Shown in pieces: positions 17,618 through 27,100 of a stretch of 64,000 bases of DNA. The translations under genes were made by a program, and so were the position numbers. The stretch is taken from assembly GCA_934717185.1 (NCBI GenBank), contig CAKUYQ010000003.1, positions 62,001 through 126,000 on the forward strand, in the 5' to 3' direction. Within the stretch, counting starts at the first letter, position 1. Every line of letters begins with the position of its first letter. The DNA comes from an uncultured Bacteroidales bacterium. GTDB lineage: Bacteria; Bacteroidota; Bacteroidia; Bacteroidales; UBA932. Under the pieces are notes generated by a model that saw only the letters and a program-made list of their open reading frames with translations, made no database searches and had not been told where the DNA came from.

Positions 17618-19033
17618 ATGAATACTAACAATATAGACAACAATCGCCGCGACTTCCTAAAGAAGGTTGGAGTTGGAGCAGCGGCTTCTGCAGTTGTTTT
17701 GTCGGGATGCGGATCAGACAAAAACCCCGCAAACGGCGAGAGCATAACTGCTCAGGGAGAGATTCCAAAAGACCAGATGACATACCGCACAAATCCAAAG
17801 ACAGGAGAAAAGGTTTCGCTCCTTGGATACGGCTGTATGAGATGGCCTACCAAAAAGATTGAGAAAGAGGATGGTACCACAGACGAGGTTATAGATCAGG
17901 AGATGGTTAACCGCCTAATTGATACCGCACTTGAACATGGTGTAAACTACATAGATACATCTCCGGCTTACTGCAAGGGAAAGTCTGAGGAGGCTACAGG
18001 CATTGCCCTTAAACGACATCCAAGGGACAAGTTCTTCATAGCAACCAAACTCTCCAACTTCTCCCCTGCAACGTGGACAAGAGAGGCATCGCTAAACATA
18101 TACTACAAGTCATTTAAGGAGCTTCAGGTAGATTATATAGACTATATGCTTCTTCACGGCGTTGGAATGGGCGGTGGTATGGAGGAGTACGAGCAGAGAT
18201 ATGTGAACAACGGTATTTTAGACTTTTTGCTTAAGGAGCGCGAAGCCGGACGTATACGTAATCTTGGATTCTCATACCATGGAGATATAAAGGTATTCGA
18301 TTACCTGCTCTCAAAGCACGATGAATACAAATGGGACTTTGTACAGATTCAGATGAACTATTTGGACTGGAAGCACGCAAAAGAGATTAATCCAAGAAAT
18401 ACAAATGCGGAATATCTTTACGGTGAACTCGCAAAGAGAAATATTCCGGTTGTCATTATGGAGCCGCTTTTGGGGGGACGTCTCTCAAAGGTTACAGACA
18501 GCGTAATGGAAAGACTCAAATCTCGTGAACCGGAAAGAAGCGTGGCTTCATGGGCATTCAGGTTTAACGGTACTCACGAACATGTCCTTACCGTTTTGAG
18601 CGGAATGACCTATATGGAGCATCTTGAGGATAACCTGCGTACATTCTGCCCACTCAAGCCACTTAACGACGAGGAGATGCAGTATCTGTACGATACCGCA
18701 GACCTTATGATGCAGTACCCTACCATTCCATGTAATGATTGTAAATACTGTATGCCATGCCCTTACGGTTTGGATATTCCAAGTATCCTCACTCACTACA
18801 ACAAATGTGTAAATGAGGGTAATATCTCTAAAAGCGGGCAGGATGAGAATTACAGAGAGGCAAGAAGGGCATTCCTTATAGGATATGACCGTTCTGTTCC
18901 AAAACTCAGACAGGCAGATCACTGTATAGGGTGCGGGCAATGCATGCCTCACTGTCCTCAGTCCATTAATATTCCAAAGGAGATGATGAGGATTAACAGG
19001 TATGTTGAGAAGCTGAAACAGGGGACTCTGTAA
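17618..19033 (+). CDS. Tat-exported aldo/keto reductase with 4Fe-4S clusters
   Basis: The protein has 471 residues. A twin-arginine signal (NRRDFLKKVG, R10-R11) is followed by a hydrophobic stretch ending at LSGC. The aldo/keto reductase barrel has YIDTSPAY (catalytic D and Y), ATKLS (K) and LLHGVG (H), so the tetrad is present. The C-terminus adds CNDCKYCMPCPYGLDIP and a CIGCGQCMPHCPQ ferredoxin cluster. This family is common in anaerobic Bacteroidota; substrates are mostly unknown. The NapHG-like gene upstream probably feeds it electrons at the membrane. Confidence 0.88.
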   Translation: MNTNNIDNNRRDFLKKVGVGAAASAVVLSGCGSDKNPANGESITAQGEIPKDQMTYRTNPKTGEKVSLLGYGCMRWPTKKIEKEDGTTDEVIDQEMVNRLIDTALEHGVNYIDTSPAYCKGKSEEATGIALKRHPRDKFFIATKLSNFSPATWTREASLNIYYKSFKELQVDYIDYMLLHGVGMGGGMEEYEQRYVNNGILDFLLKEREAGRIRNLGFSYHGDIKVFDYLLSKHDEYKWDFVQIQMNYLDWKHAKEINPRNTNAEYLYGELAKRNIPVVIMEPLLGGRLSKVTDSVMERLKSREPERSVASWAFRFNGTHEHVLTVLSGMTYMEHLEDNLRTFCPLKPLNDEEMQYLYDTADLMMQYPTIPCNDCKYCMPCPYGLDIPSILTHYNKCVNEGNISKSGQDENYREARRAFLIGYDRSVPKLRQADHCIGCGQCMPHCPQSINIPKEMMRINRYVEKLKQGTL

Positions 19034-19112
19034 GGCTTTGGCATTGGCGTTGGCGTTAGCTTTGGCATTGGCTAAAGCGTTGGCTTAACTAAGCTGACGC
19101 CAACGCCAAAGC
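19033..19112. repeat. Inverted hexamer tract filling a convergent intergenic gap
   Basis: The whole gap between two convergent genes consists of GCYAAN-family hexamers. The left part runs as GGCTTTGGCATTGGCGTTGG and the right part as GACGCCAACGCCAAAGC, so they can form a long GC-rich hairpin. It could act as a bidirectional terminator, but no U-run follows. Confidence 0.75.
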
Positions 19113-19670
19113 TTATAAACATTTTTCGTAGGCAATCCGCGGAGTTCCGTCCTTAACCGTAATCTCACCGCATTGAGTAAAATTACCTTTTATAAAGATA
19201 CGCCTCATTGCAACATTGTCGAAATTGGTATCTACTCTGAATGCAGTCACACCCTCCGTGCGGGCAAGTTCCTCCACGCGCTGCATAAAGATTGTCGCCA
19301 CACCCATATTCTTATATTTGTCAGATACGGCAAGTCTGTGAAGAACAACATAATTCCCATTAGTAAGCCATTTCCCCTTTATCATTGCATAATTGGGTTC
19401 ACCGTCAAAAACCACAGCTCCGTATGCCATTACCTCATCTTTGAAAGATTCTCTGTCTCTGTACAAAACATATCCATAGCCTTTATCTATATCATACTCA
19501 ATATCAACTGGTAACGGATATTCCTCCGTCCATTGGCGTCGTCCCTCTCTGCGCATCATCTCCTTTGCCTGAAGCATTATTTCCCATATTTTGCCCAAAT
19601 CTGAATGCAAAGCCTTTCTAAGTTTATATTCAGCCCTGATGTTGTCTTGTAAAAACAGTAACCCTTTCAT
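19113..19670 (-). CDS. GNAT family N-acetyltransferase
   Basis: The protein has 185 residues. Residues ~15-180 fit a GNAT fold, with LHRLAVSDKYKNMGVATIFMQ as the acetyl-CoA pyrophosphate loop region and FRVDTNFDNVAMRRIFIKGNF as the last conserved part. The QWTEEYPLP segment is common in Bacteroidota members. The substrate cannot be told. It ends against the hexamer-repeat hairpin shared with the aldo/keto reductase gene. Confidence 0.85.
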   Translation of the reverse strand: MKGLLFLQDNIRAEYKLRKALHSDLGKIWEIMLQAKEMMRREGRRQWTEEYPLPVDIEYDIDKGYGYVLYRDRESFKDEVMAYGAVVFDGEPNYAMIKGKWLTNGNYVVLHRLAVSDKYKNMGVATIFMQRVEELARTEGVTAFRVDTNFDNVAMRRIFIKGNFTQCGEITVKDGTPRIAYEKCL

Positions 19671-19745
19671 AAATCATCTAATATTTGTCGGGATGCAATT
19701 TACAAAAAAAATAGTATCTTTACGCGTTTCAAAGTAAGTTTAGAG

Positions 19746-20318
19746 ATGATATTACCTATATATGTATACGGTAGCGAGGTCTTGAGAGAGCAAGCTGCCA
19801 AGTTGGATTATAAGAATGAGGAGTTGCAAAAGGAGCTTAAAGAGCTAATTCCCAACATGTTTGAAACAATGGAAAATTCAGATGGGGTTGGTTTGGCAGC
19901 ACCTCAGATAGGAAAATCCATCCAGCTTCTAGTAATAGACGGTTCTCCGCTGCAGGAGGATATGCCGGATCTTAAGGGATTCAGATTTGCAATGATTAAT
20001 CCCGAGGTCGTTGAGGAGAGCGAGGAGACGGCAGAATATTCCGAAGGGTGCCTTAGTGTTCCGGATATTCATGCAGATGTGATAAGGCCTGCAAGAATCA
20101 AGGTGCGTTACATAGATGAGAACTTTGAAGAGGTTGAGAGGGAATTCAACAATTTCGGGTGCAGAATTGTACAACATGAGATGGATCATCTTAAAGGGAT
20201 TCTGTTCACCGACAAAGTAAGCCAGATTAGAAAGAAGCTTATAGCAGGCAAGCTCAACAACATAGCTAACGGAAAGGTGAGGACGAATTACAAAATTGTT
20301 AGAAAACCAAAGAGATAA
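19746..20318 (+). CDS. def: Peptide deformylase
   Basis: The protein has 190 residues. All three family motifs are present: GVGLAAPQIG (47-56), EGCLSVP (C102) and QHEMDHLKG (H144, H148 as metal ligands, E145 as catalytic base). It removes the formyl group from nascent proteins. A phosphohexomutase gene follows by about 40 bp on the same strand, so the two may be cotranscribed. Confidence 0.97.
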   Translation: MILPIYVYGSEVLREQAAKLDYKNEELQKELKELIPNMFETMENSDGVGLAAPQIGKSIQLLVIDGSPLQEDMPDLKGFRFAMINPEVVEESEETAEYSEGCLSVPDIHADVIRPARIKVRYIDENFEEVEREFNNFGCRIVQHEMDHLKGILFTDKVSQIRKKLIAGKLNNIANGKVRTNYKIVRKPKR

Positions 20319-20359
20319 TATTAACGGCGAAAAAATTGTAAAAGAGAGGAGGAAACAAT

Positions 20360-21715
20360 ATGGGTGCATTTCACGCATACGATATAAGAGGTGTTTACAA
20401 CAAGGACTTCAACAAAGAGACAGCATATAAAGTGGGTTATTTTATCCCTAAGCTGTTAGAAACAGATAAAGTATTGGTTGGTAGGGATGTAAGGGAATCA
20501 TCACCTGAGATTAGAGAGTATCTGATAAAGGGTATTACAGACGCGGGGGCCAATGTAGCAGATCTTGGTTTAGCCACAACCCCTATGGTGTATTGGGCAA
20601 CAGCAAAATACGGATTCAAAGCGTCTGTGCAGATTACGGCATCTCACAACCCGCGTGAGTACAACGGTATGAAGGTCTCAACAACCAATGCACTTCCGGT
20701 GGGTTTGGACAACGGTCTCGGACAGATTCAAAGCTGGATAGAGAATAACGAGCCTATTATTCCGGCCACACAAAAGGGAACAGTTGAAAAACTCAATATA
20801 ATTAATGAATATGTAAAATTTCAGTTGCAATATAAAGAAGACTACTCCAACCTCTCCATAGGAGTTGACATTTCCAACGGAATGGCAGGTCTGTTCATAA
20901 AGGATATTCTTGGAACAGGCAAAAATCTTCATTATATCTTTTCTGAATTGGACGGCACTTTTCCAAATCACGAGGCCAATCCGCTTATTCCAAAGAACGT
21001 AGAGGCTCTCAAGGAGCTTGTACGTAAAGAGGGATGCGATATTGGCGTTATCTACGACGGAGATGCAGACCGTGTAATGTTCGTAGACGAGAACAGCAGA
21101 TTCATCTCTCCGGATTTGATTATTGCTCTTCTTGGAAATTACTGGTTTGGAAAAAGAAATATGAAAGGCACTGTCCTTCAGGATATAAGAAGTTCCAAAG
21201 CTGTTGGAGAGTATCTCAAGGAGAGGTTTGGAGCTAATATGTACACATGGAAGGTTGGGCGTGCATTTGCAGCAAGAAAACTTAGAGAGATAGACGGTTT
21301 GTATGGAGGTGAGCTTGCAGGGCACTACTACTTTAAAGAGTTCTTCTATTCAGACAGCGGAGTAATGGCATCACTTATTGTTTTGGATATAGTATCTGAA
21401 CTGAAGGCCAAAGGGATAAAATTCTCTCAAGCCATTGCAGAGATAGAGAGATACAAGAACTCTGGGGAGATAAACTTTAAATTAGAGAGCAAGCAGGAGG
21501 CAATGGAGGCTGTAAAGGACTACTTTATGAATGCAGAAAAGTCTACTGCATTTATGGATTTTGACGGTTACAGAGTTGAATTTCCAGATTGGTGGTTTAA
21601 TATAAGACCCTCTAATACAGAACCTTATTTAAGATTCATTGCAGAGGCTAAAACAGATGAATTACTAAATGAAAAGGTTGCCAAGGCAGAGGAGATTATA
21701 AAGAGGTTCAAATAA
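20360..21715 (+). CDS. Phosphomannomutase/phosphoglucomutase
   Basis: The protein has 451 residues with the four-domain alpha-D-phosphohexomutase layout: TASHNP with the phosphoserine S95, the metal-binding YDGDADR near 230, the sugar-binding GELAGHYYF region, and RPSNTEP near 415 for phosphate binding. It interconverts hexose 1- and 6-phosphates for nucleotide-sugar synthesis. Whether mannose or glucose is preferred cannot be told. The DUF5009 gene follows after 8 bp. Confidence 0.92.
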   Translation: MGAFHAYDIRGVYNKDFNKETAYKVGYFIPKLLETDKVLVGRDVRESSPEIREYLIKGITDAGANVADLGLATTPMVYWATAKYGFKASVQITASHNPREYNGMKVSTTNALPVGLDNGLGQIQSWIENNEPIIPATQKGTVEKLNIINEYVKFQLQYKEDYSNLSIGVDISNGMAGLFIKDILGTGKNLHYIFSELDGTFPNHEANPLIPKNVEALKELVRKEGCDIGVIYDGDADRVMFVDENSRFISPDLIIALLGNYWFGKRNMKGTVLQDIRSSKAVGEYLKERFGANMYTWKVGRAFAARKLREIDGLYGGELAGHYYFKEFFYSDSGVMASLIVLDIVSELKAKGIKFSQAIAEIERYKNSGEINFKLESKQEAMEAVKDYFMNAEKSTAFMDFDGYRVEFPDWWFNIRPSNTEPYLRFIAEAKTDELLNEKVAKAEEIIKRFK

Positions 21716-21723
21716 CAGCGGTA

Positions 21724-23133
21724 TTGGATAAAGTTACGAGATACTTGTCATTGGATTTATTGCGCGGTATCACCATCTTTGGAATGGTGTTCTGCGCAAT
21801 AATTCCTTACGGGGTACTTCCTGCATGGATGTATCATATACAGAATCCGCCACCAACGCATGAGCTTGATATGACAATAGCGGGGCTCAGTTGGGTGGAT
21901 ATGGTATTTCCCATATTCATATTCTGCATGGGAGCCTCCATTCCAATGGCAGGTAGAGCCAAAATTGCAGGCGGAATAACGGCAAAAGGATATGTAACTG
22001 AGGTACTTGAAAGATTTGTAATGCTATGGATGTTCTCATATCTCTATGTTTTCTTAAACTACAGTACCAACACCGCCCCCTCTGGCACAGCATATAACAC
22101 ATATCTCACATCTGCACTTACAATAGCCGGATTCCTTGCTCTGTTCCCGCTCTACATGGTATTCAAAGGGAGATCCAAACGGTTTGTTTGCAGTATGCGA
22201 ATATTGGGTATAGCGCTCTGTCTAAGCATTATAGCAATAGGGCACTACTGCTTTAACGAAACCATAAATGTACAGAGGCGCGGCATAATAATCTTTTTAT
22301 TGGCCTTTCTATACCTTTTTGGAGCCTTAATCTGGTACTTCACAAGAGATTCCTACAGAAACCGAGCCCTTGTATTTGGGATAGTTCTTGCAATAACAAT
22401 GGCATCTATGTATGAGAATATGCCAACAATCACATACGCCAACCCAAACATACGCTGGTGGTTCAATGTAGAATATATATACTTTCTTCTGCTACTCATT
22501 CCGGCAACCTTTATTGGAGACACATTGCAAAAGAGATTCTCCGCCGGGGAGGATATTTATAAAGAGCTTGTAAATAAGAAGATGCACCTTTTCTTCCCGA
22601 CAATTCTCGTATTGGTTATATGGGTTATCTTTTCCGTTTATATGCGTTGGTACTGGTTGTCACTTATTGTGAGCGCAGGTTTTATGATTCTGTTATGGCT
22701 ATTTGTAAAGAGATACTTTACCCAATACAAGACACTGTTTGCCACTGCCGCCTATCTGCTTATCATAGGGTTGATTTTGGATCCCATAGACGGTGGTCTT
22801 AAAAAGGTTCCCTGCACCATACAGTACTGTTTTGCAACATGCGCTTTAAGTATCCTTCTGCTCATGTTCTGCGACTATGTGTGCAAGTTTATACCCGGTT
22901 CTCTACTTGTAAAGGTTTTTACAGGAGCAGGGAAAAACCCGCTGATGAGCTATATAGCGTTTGATTCGTTTATGATGCCGCTTATGAAACTCACAGGATT
23001 CATTTATCTGTACAAGATGGCCTATCCTGCCGGAATGCACGGTTTGGGTATATTAAGAGCGGCTGTTATTGTTTTCTTTACTATGTGGTGTGTGAGCTTG
23101 TTATCTAAAAGACAAATATTTTGGAAAGCATAA
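21724..23133 (+). CDS. DUF5009 family multi-pass membrane acyltransferase-like protein
   Basis: The protein has 469 residues with about 11 membrane helices. The opening RYLSLDLLRGITIFGMV and SWVDMVFPIFIFCMGASIPMA match the DUF5009/HGSNAT-like (heparan-alpha-glucosaminide acetyltransferase type) family, which moves acetyl groups across the membrane onto sugars. The only reasonable start is TTG at 21724, 8 bp after the mutase stop. It ends in a hairpin shared with rpoN. The acceptor is unknown. Confidence 0.8.
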   Translation: MDKVTRYLSLDLLRGITIFGMVFCAIIPYGVLPAWMYHIQNPPPTHELDMTIAGLSWVDMVFPIFIFCMGASIPMAGRAKIAGGITAKGYVTEVLERFVMLWMFSYLYVFLNYSTNTAPSGTAYNTYLTSALTIAGFLALFPLYMVFKGRSKRFVCSMRILGIALCLSIIAIGHYCFNETINVQRRGIIIFLLAFLYLFGALIWYFTRDSYRNRALVFGIVLAITMASMYENMPTITYANPNIRWWFNVEYIYFLLLLIPATFIGDTLQKRFSAGEDIYKELVNKKMHLFFPTILVLVIWVIFSVYMRWYWLSLIVSAGFMILLWLFVKRYFTQYKTLFATAAYLLIIGLILDPIDGGLKKVPCTIQYCFATCALSILLLMFCDYVCKFIPGSLLVKVFTGAGKNPLMSYIAFDSFMMPLMKLTGFIYLYKMAYPAGMHGLGILRAAVIVFFTMWCVSLLSKRQIFWKA

Positions 23134-23158
23134 AAAGCCAAAAACAGCTTTTTATGCT
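23127..23158. terminator. Bidirectional terminator hairpin between DUF5009 gene and rpoN
   Basis: AGCATAAAAAGC and GCTTTTTATGCT form a perfect 12-bp stem with an 8-nt loop. The arms overlap the stop codons of both convergent genes, and A/T runs lie on both sides within the stem. Confidence 0.75.
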
Positions 23159-24560
23159 ATATCTCCTTTCTTAAACGGGCTATTGGGATATTCAACTGCT
23201 CGCGGTATTTGGCAACAGTCCTGCGAGCAACAATGTAGCCTTTCTTCTTAAGCTCTGCCACAAGCTCCTCATCTGTGAGAGGTTTGGACTTATTTTCCGC
23301 TGCCACGCAATCCTGAAGTATCTTCTTTATCTCCCTTGTTGATACCTCCTCCCCGTTATCTGCCACTAACCCCTCGGAGAAGAAATATTTTAAAGGATAG
23401 ATGCCAAAAGGTGTCTGGATATATTTGCAGTTCACCACGCGGGATATTGTTGAGATATCCAAACCGGTCTTCTCAGCTATATTCTTAAGGACCATTGGTT
23501 TAAGTTTTGTCTCATCACCCTCTGCAAAGAAATCCTTCTGAAACTCCAAAATGGCTTTCATTGTGCTTTCCAAAGTGTGCTGCCTCTGTTTAAGCGCCTC
23601 AATAAACCATTTGGCAGAGTCTAATTTCTGCTTTACAAACGTTGCAGCCTCTTTCCCGGCTCTGTCTTGTTGAGAAGACTTCATAAGCAACTCTGCATAA
23701 CGTTTGTTAACTTTAAGTTCCGGAATATTATATTTGGGCATGCTCATGACCATCTCTCCGTCTTTCTCCTCCAAAAGGAAATCGGGAACAATCTGCTGAG
23801 CCTGCTCTGTATATGAATCATCTATCTGTCCGCCCGGACGCGGATTAAGCTTTACAATCTCGTCTATGGCGCTTTTCAGCTCCTCTTGCGAGATATTCAA
23901 TTTAGATGTTATCTTCTGATAATGTTTCTTTGTGAACTCTGTAAAGAAATCTTTAAGGATTCTACAAGCTGTTTCAACAGCTTTTGTCTTTGTTTTTGAT
24001 TCTATCTGCAACAGAAGACACTCCCTAAGATCTCTTGCACCAACTCCAACAGGCTCAAACTCCTGAATCATCTTTAGGATCTTCTCCAACTCCTCAGGGG
24101 TTGTCTCTATGTTAAGTCTAAAGGCAATATCGTCCGAAAGGGATTCCAAGTCTCTGCGCAGATAGCCGTCATCATCTAAACTGCCAATCATAAACACAGC
24201 TATCTTCCGTGTGCGCTCATCCAAATTTCTGTAGCCCAACTGAGCCACCAAACTCTGTTGGAAGCTCTCTTTAACAGAAAAGGTGTTGTACTGAGGCTTT
24301 AGATCCTTTCCTTGATTGTTTACATAGAGTTTATAGGATGGGGTAGGATCATCTGTACCATATTCGCTCAACGATACATTCTTTGGTTCCTCCTCCTGCT
24401 CCTCCGCCTCCGTGTTCTCATCTATGACAGGATTCTCCTCCAATACCTTTTTTATCTTCTGCTCAAGTTCCAATGTAGTAAGCTCCAGCAATTTGATTGT
24501 CTGAATCTGCTGAGGTGACAGCTTTTGCTGTAATTTTTGTTGTAATCCCTGTTTTAACAT
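23157..24560 (-). CDS. rpoN: RNA polymerase sigma-54 factor
   Basis: The protein has 467 residues. Region I is Gln-rich with LKQGLQQKLQQKLSPQQIQ and the LLELTTLELEQKI leucine pattern, an acidic region II follows, then the core-binding domain and the C-terminal RpoN box ARRTVAKYRE at about 448. It directs core polymerase to -24/-12 promoters opened by AAA+ activators. A TACCTTTG box at 24565-24572 ends 4 nt before ATG, suggesting a leaderless mRNA. Confidence 0.97.
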   Translation of the reverse strand: MLKQGLQQKLQQKLSPQQIQTIKLLELTTLELEQKIKKVLEENPVIDENTEAEEQEEEPKNVSLSEYGTDDPTPSYKLYVNNQGKDLKPQYNTFSVKESFQQSLVAQLGYRNLDERTRKIAVFMIGSLDDDGYLRRDLESLSDDIAFRLNIETTPEELEKILKMIQEFEPVGVGARDLRECLLLQIESKTKTKAVETACRILKDFFTEFTKKHYQKITSKLNISQEELKSAIDEIVKLNPRPGGQIDDSYTEQAQQIVPDFLLEEKDGEMVMSMPKYNIPELKVNKRYAELLMKSSQQDRAGKEAATFVKQKLDSAKWFIEALKQRQHTLESTMKAILEFQKDFFAEGDETKLKPMVLKNIAEKTGLDISTISRVVNCKYIQTPFGIYPLKYFFSEGLVADNGEEVSTREIKKILQDCVAAENKSKPLTDEELVAELKKKGYIVARRTVAKYREQLNIPIARLRKEI

Positions 24561-24564
24561 ATTA

Positions 24565-24572
24565 CAAAGGTA
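24565..24572 (-). promoter_or_regulatory. -7 box adjacent to the rpoN start codon
   Basis: The minus strand reads TACCTTTG followed by TAAT and ATG. Spacing to the start codon is the same kind as at ruvX. Confidence 0.5.
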
Positions 24573-24708
24573 TAATTTTTTTTAACTTCGCGCTAACAAA
24601 AGCTCTTGCAACTACAGGATAGATGTTAGTTCTGCCAAAGCCAAGCTCTTTAAAGCACTACGCAACAGACAATATCTATGCAAGCAATACGCTTATTAAT
24701 AATAATTT

Positions 24709-25545
24709 ATGAGCAAAAATCAGACGCCATTAAAAATAGACATAGACAAAGTTCTTGCATCAAAAAGCCGAACATTGTCAAAATTTACGCCAAAGTTTGC
24801 CATCAATTACCTCAAGCGCACTGTTCACCAAGATGAGCTTAATGCGCTCCTTGAGAAATATGCAGGCTACACCGGTGTTGACTTTGCAGAAAAGCTATTG
24901 CATGAGTTTAATGTAAACTGTAATGTAACATTTGAGGATAAATCTGCACTGCTTCCATCTCAAAAATATATTTTTGTATGCAACCATCCTTTGGGGGGAT
25001 TGGACGGCATAATCATTATTAATGAGATAAGCAGATTATATAACAAAAAGGTGATGTTTGTTGTTAATGACCTGCTTATGAATATAAAGCCGTTAGAGGA
25101 TATTTTCATCCCTGTAAATACGGTGAAACATGGCACAATGAGCAAGGAGTATGCAAGAAGAATAGAGGATGCCTACAGTTCTTCAAATCAGATACTATAC
25201 TTTCCTGCAGGTCTCTGTTCCAGAAAGATAAACGGCTCCATTACAGATCTTGAATGGAAGGGAGGTTACATAAAACAGGCTCTTAAATACAACAGGAGCA
25301 TAGTGCCCATGCACTTTATGGGGCAGAACTCCAATTTCTTCTACAGACTTGCCAACATAAGGAAAGCGTTGGGGATAAAGTTCAATATTGAGATGATTTA
25401 TCTTCCCGACGAGATGTTCAGACAAAAAAACCGTACCTTTGAGCTGTTTGTCGGGAAGCCTGTTAACATAGAGGAGATAAGGCAAAACCCCGATATTAAA
25501 ATGTGGAACCGACTTATAAGAGAAAAATCATATTCACTAAAATGA
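24709..25545 (+). CDS. glsA: Lyso-glycine-lipid O-acyltransferase (GlsA type)
   Basis: The protein has 278 residues with a PlsC-like acyltransferase motif CNHPLGGLDGI (H93, D99) and FPAGLCSRK further on. In Bacteroides the GlsB/GlsA pair makes glycine lipids: GlsB N-acylates glycine and GlsA adds the second acyl chain to the hydroxyl of the first. The next gene overlaps this stop codon (ATGA) and is the GlsB-like partner. The symbol rests on family and pairing, not on a measured activity. Confidence 0.78.
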   Translation: MSKNQTPLKIDIDKVLASKSRTLSKFTPKFAINYLKRTVHQDELNALLEKYAGYTGVDFAEKLLHEFNVNCNVTFEDKSALLPSQKYIFVCNHPLGGLDGIIIINEISRLYNKKVMFVVNDLLMNIKPLEDIFIPVNTVKHGTMSKEYARRIEDAYSSSNQILYFPAGLCSRKINGSITDLEWKGGYIKQALKYNRSIVPMHFMGQNSNFFYRLANIRKALGIKFNIEMIYLPDEMFRQKNRTFELFVGKPVNIEEIRQNPDIKMWNRLIREKSYSLK

Positions 25546-26534
25546 TGCAGCCAATAATCAACCCCGTACCAAGAGAGCTCATTATTAAGGAACTCACTGC
25601 AGACAAGTTCATTAGAGAGACAAGAAGAGGCGGAAACTATCTTTTTGAGGTTACTGCGCACGATTCGCCTAACGTAATGCGCGAGATAGGACGTTTGAGG
25701 GAGATTTCGTTTAGGATGGCCGGCGGAGGGACAGGCAAGGAGCTTGACATAGACGAGTTTGATATAGACCCGGTTTCTCCATACCTGCAGCTGATAGTCT
25801 GGGATCCAAAGGATTTGGAGATTGTTGGCGGGTACAGATATATTAACTGCAAGGATTTGGATATTCACAAACTTGCCACAGAGGAGCTGTTCAGGTTTTC
25901 TGACAAGTTTGTAAAGGAGTATATGCCTGTAACAATAGAGCTTGGGCGTTCCTTTGTGCAACCCAATTATCAAAGTACCAATATCCGCAGAAAGAGTCTC
26001 TATTCGTTAGACAATCTTTGGGATGGTCTTGGTGCGCTTGTTCTAAAATATACGGATTGCGAGTATTTCTTTGGCAAGGTAACAATGTACACCTCATATA
26101 ATGGAAGGGCCAGGGATATACTGTTAAACTTTATGAGTCACTATTTTCGTGACAATGAAAATCTTGTAACGCCTATCACACCTTTGGACTGCGACAAGGA
26201 TAATCCTGAGATTGCGGAGCTTTTCCGCGATAAACCGTATAAGGAGGGGTATAAGATTCTACAGCACGAGATAAAAAATTACGGTGAGCATATTCCTCCG
26301 CTGATCAACTCATATATGAACCTTTCACCGTCTATGAGGGTATTTGGAACATCTATAAATCCGGGATTCGGAGGGGTTGAGGAGACAGGCATACTCATTA
26401 ACATAAAGGATATCTACCCGGAAAAGATTGAACGCCATACAGCTCCGCTTAAATTATGGGCAATGCGCATGAAAAACCGCTGGTGGATGCGCAAGACCAA
26501 TATGAGAGCCAAAAAGATAAAAGACAAGGTTTAA
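25542..26534 (+). CDS. glsB: Glycine N-acyltransferase, GNAT/hemolysin fold (GlsB type)
   Basis: From ATG 25542 the protein has 330 residues. It shows the OlsB/hemolysin-like fold: FEVTAHDSPNVMREIGRLREISFR near the start, IVGGYRYI, and ELGRSFVQPNYQ, the acyl-transfer core. The C-terminal half is longer than in OlsB and is typical of Bacteroidota GlsB. It N-acylates glycine with a 3-hydroxy fatty acid. Its ATG overlaps the glsA stop by 4 nt, so I choose this over the in-frame ATG at 25503, which would overlap further. Confidence 0.8.
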   Translation: MMQPIINPVPRELIIKELTADKFIRETRRGGNYLFEVTAHDSPNVMREIGRLREISFRMAGGGTGKELDIDEFDIDPVSPYLQLIVWDPKDLEIVGGYRYINCKDLDIHKLATEELFRFSDKFVKEYMPVTIELGRSFVQPNYQSTNIRRKSLYSLDNLWDGLGALVLKYTDCEYFFGKVTMYTSYNGRARDILLNFMSHYFRDNENLVTPITPLDCDKDNPEIAELFRDKPYKEGYKILQHEIKNYGEHIPPLINSYMNLSPSMRVFGTSINPGFGGVEETGILINIKDIYPEKIERHTAPLKLWAMRMKNRWWMRKTNMRAKKIKDKV

Positions 26535-26546
26535 CCATAAAAGATT

Positions 26547-26554
26547 TATCTTTG
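26547..26554 (+). promoter_or_regulatory. -7 box just upstream of the DUF1016 pseudogene
   Basis: TATCTTTG is an exact TAnnTTTG match ending 5 nt before the ATG at 26560, a leaderless arrangement like that of ruvX. Confidence 0.45.
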
Positions 26555-26559
26555 TAACT

Positions 26560-26997
26560 ATGGACTTTGAATCATTAGTAAAACATATCAGCACGATACA
26601 GAACACGTTGCAGGCACAAGCCGCACACGCTGTAAACCTCTCCCTTACTTCCCGTAACTGACTTATGGGTTGCTATATCGTAGAGTTTGAACAGAACGGA
26701 GAAGACCGTGCCGCATACGGAGAACAGCTTTTGAAGAAATTGGAACAGCGGTTGAATACAAAAGGACTGAATGAACGTAGATTCCGTGATTTTAGGCGGT
26801 TGTACCTTGTTTATCCACAACTGAAAGAACAAGTATTACACTATATCATGTCGGGAAATGAAATTCGGCACACACTGTCCGCCGAATTCACAGAACCAAT
26901 TCGGCACTCAGTGTGTGCCGAATTACAAATATCAGAAGTACAACAGAATAAATGGAGTATTCCTGCTGAAAGGCTGTTTCTCTTTTCGCCTATATAA
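26560..26997 (+). pseudogene. DUF1016 (YhcG-type PDDEXK nuclease) N-terminal fragment, nonsense and truncated
   Basis: The frame starts MDFESLVKHISTIQNTL and after SLTSRN meets TGA at codon 34, where the family has Trp (RNWLIG). It then continues LMGCYIVEFEQNGEDRAAYGEQLL and DFRRLYLVYPQLKE, the conserved DUF1016 N-terminal domain. After IPAERLFLFSPI it ends, about 145 codons in, well short of a usual 330-380, and the nuclease domain is missing. A C-terminal DUF1016 piece on the other strand lies at 32889-33251. Known members act in phage defence or DNA repair contexts. Confidence 0.75.
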
Positions 26998-27100
26998 AAA
27001 TTCATGGCAGCATTGTAGGCGATGGTTTGTGCATTAAAAAAAACGTAAAACATAGGAATAGAGTCAAGATGTATTTTTCATTGTTGTAGGTATGCTTATG

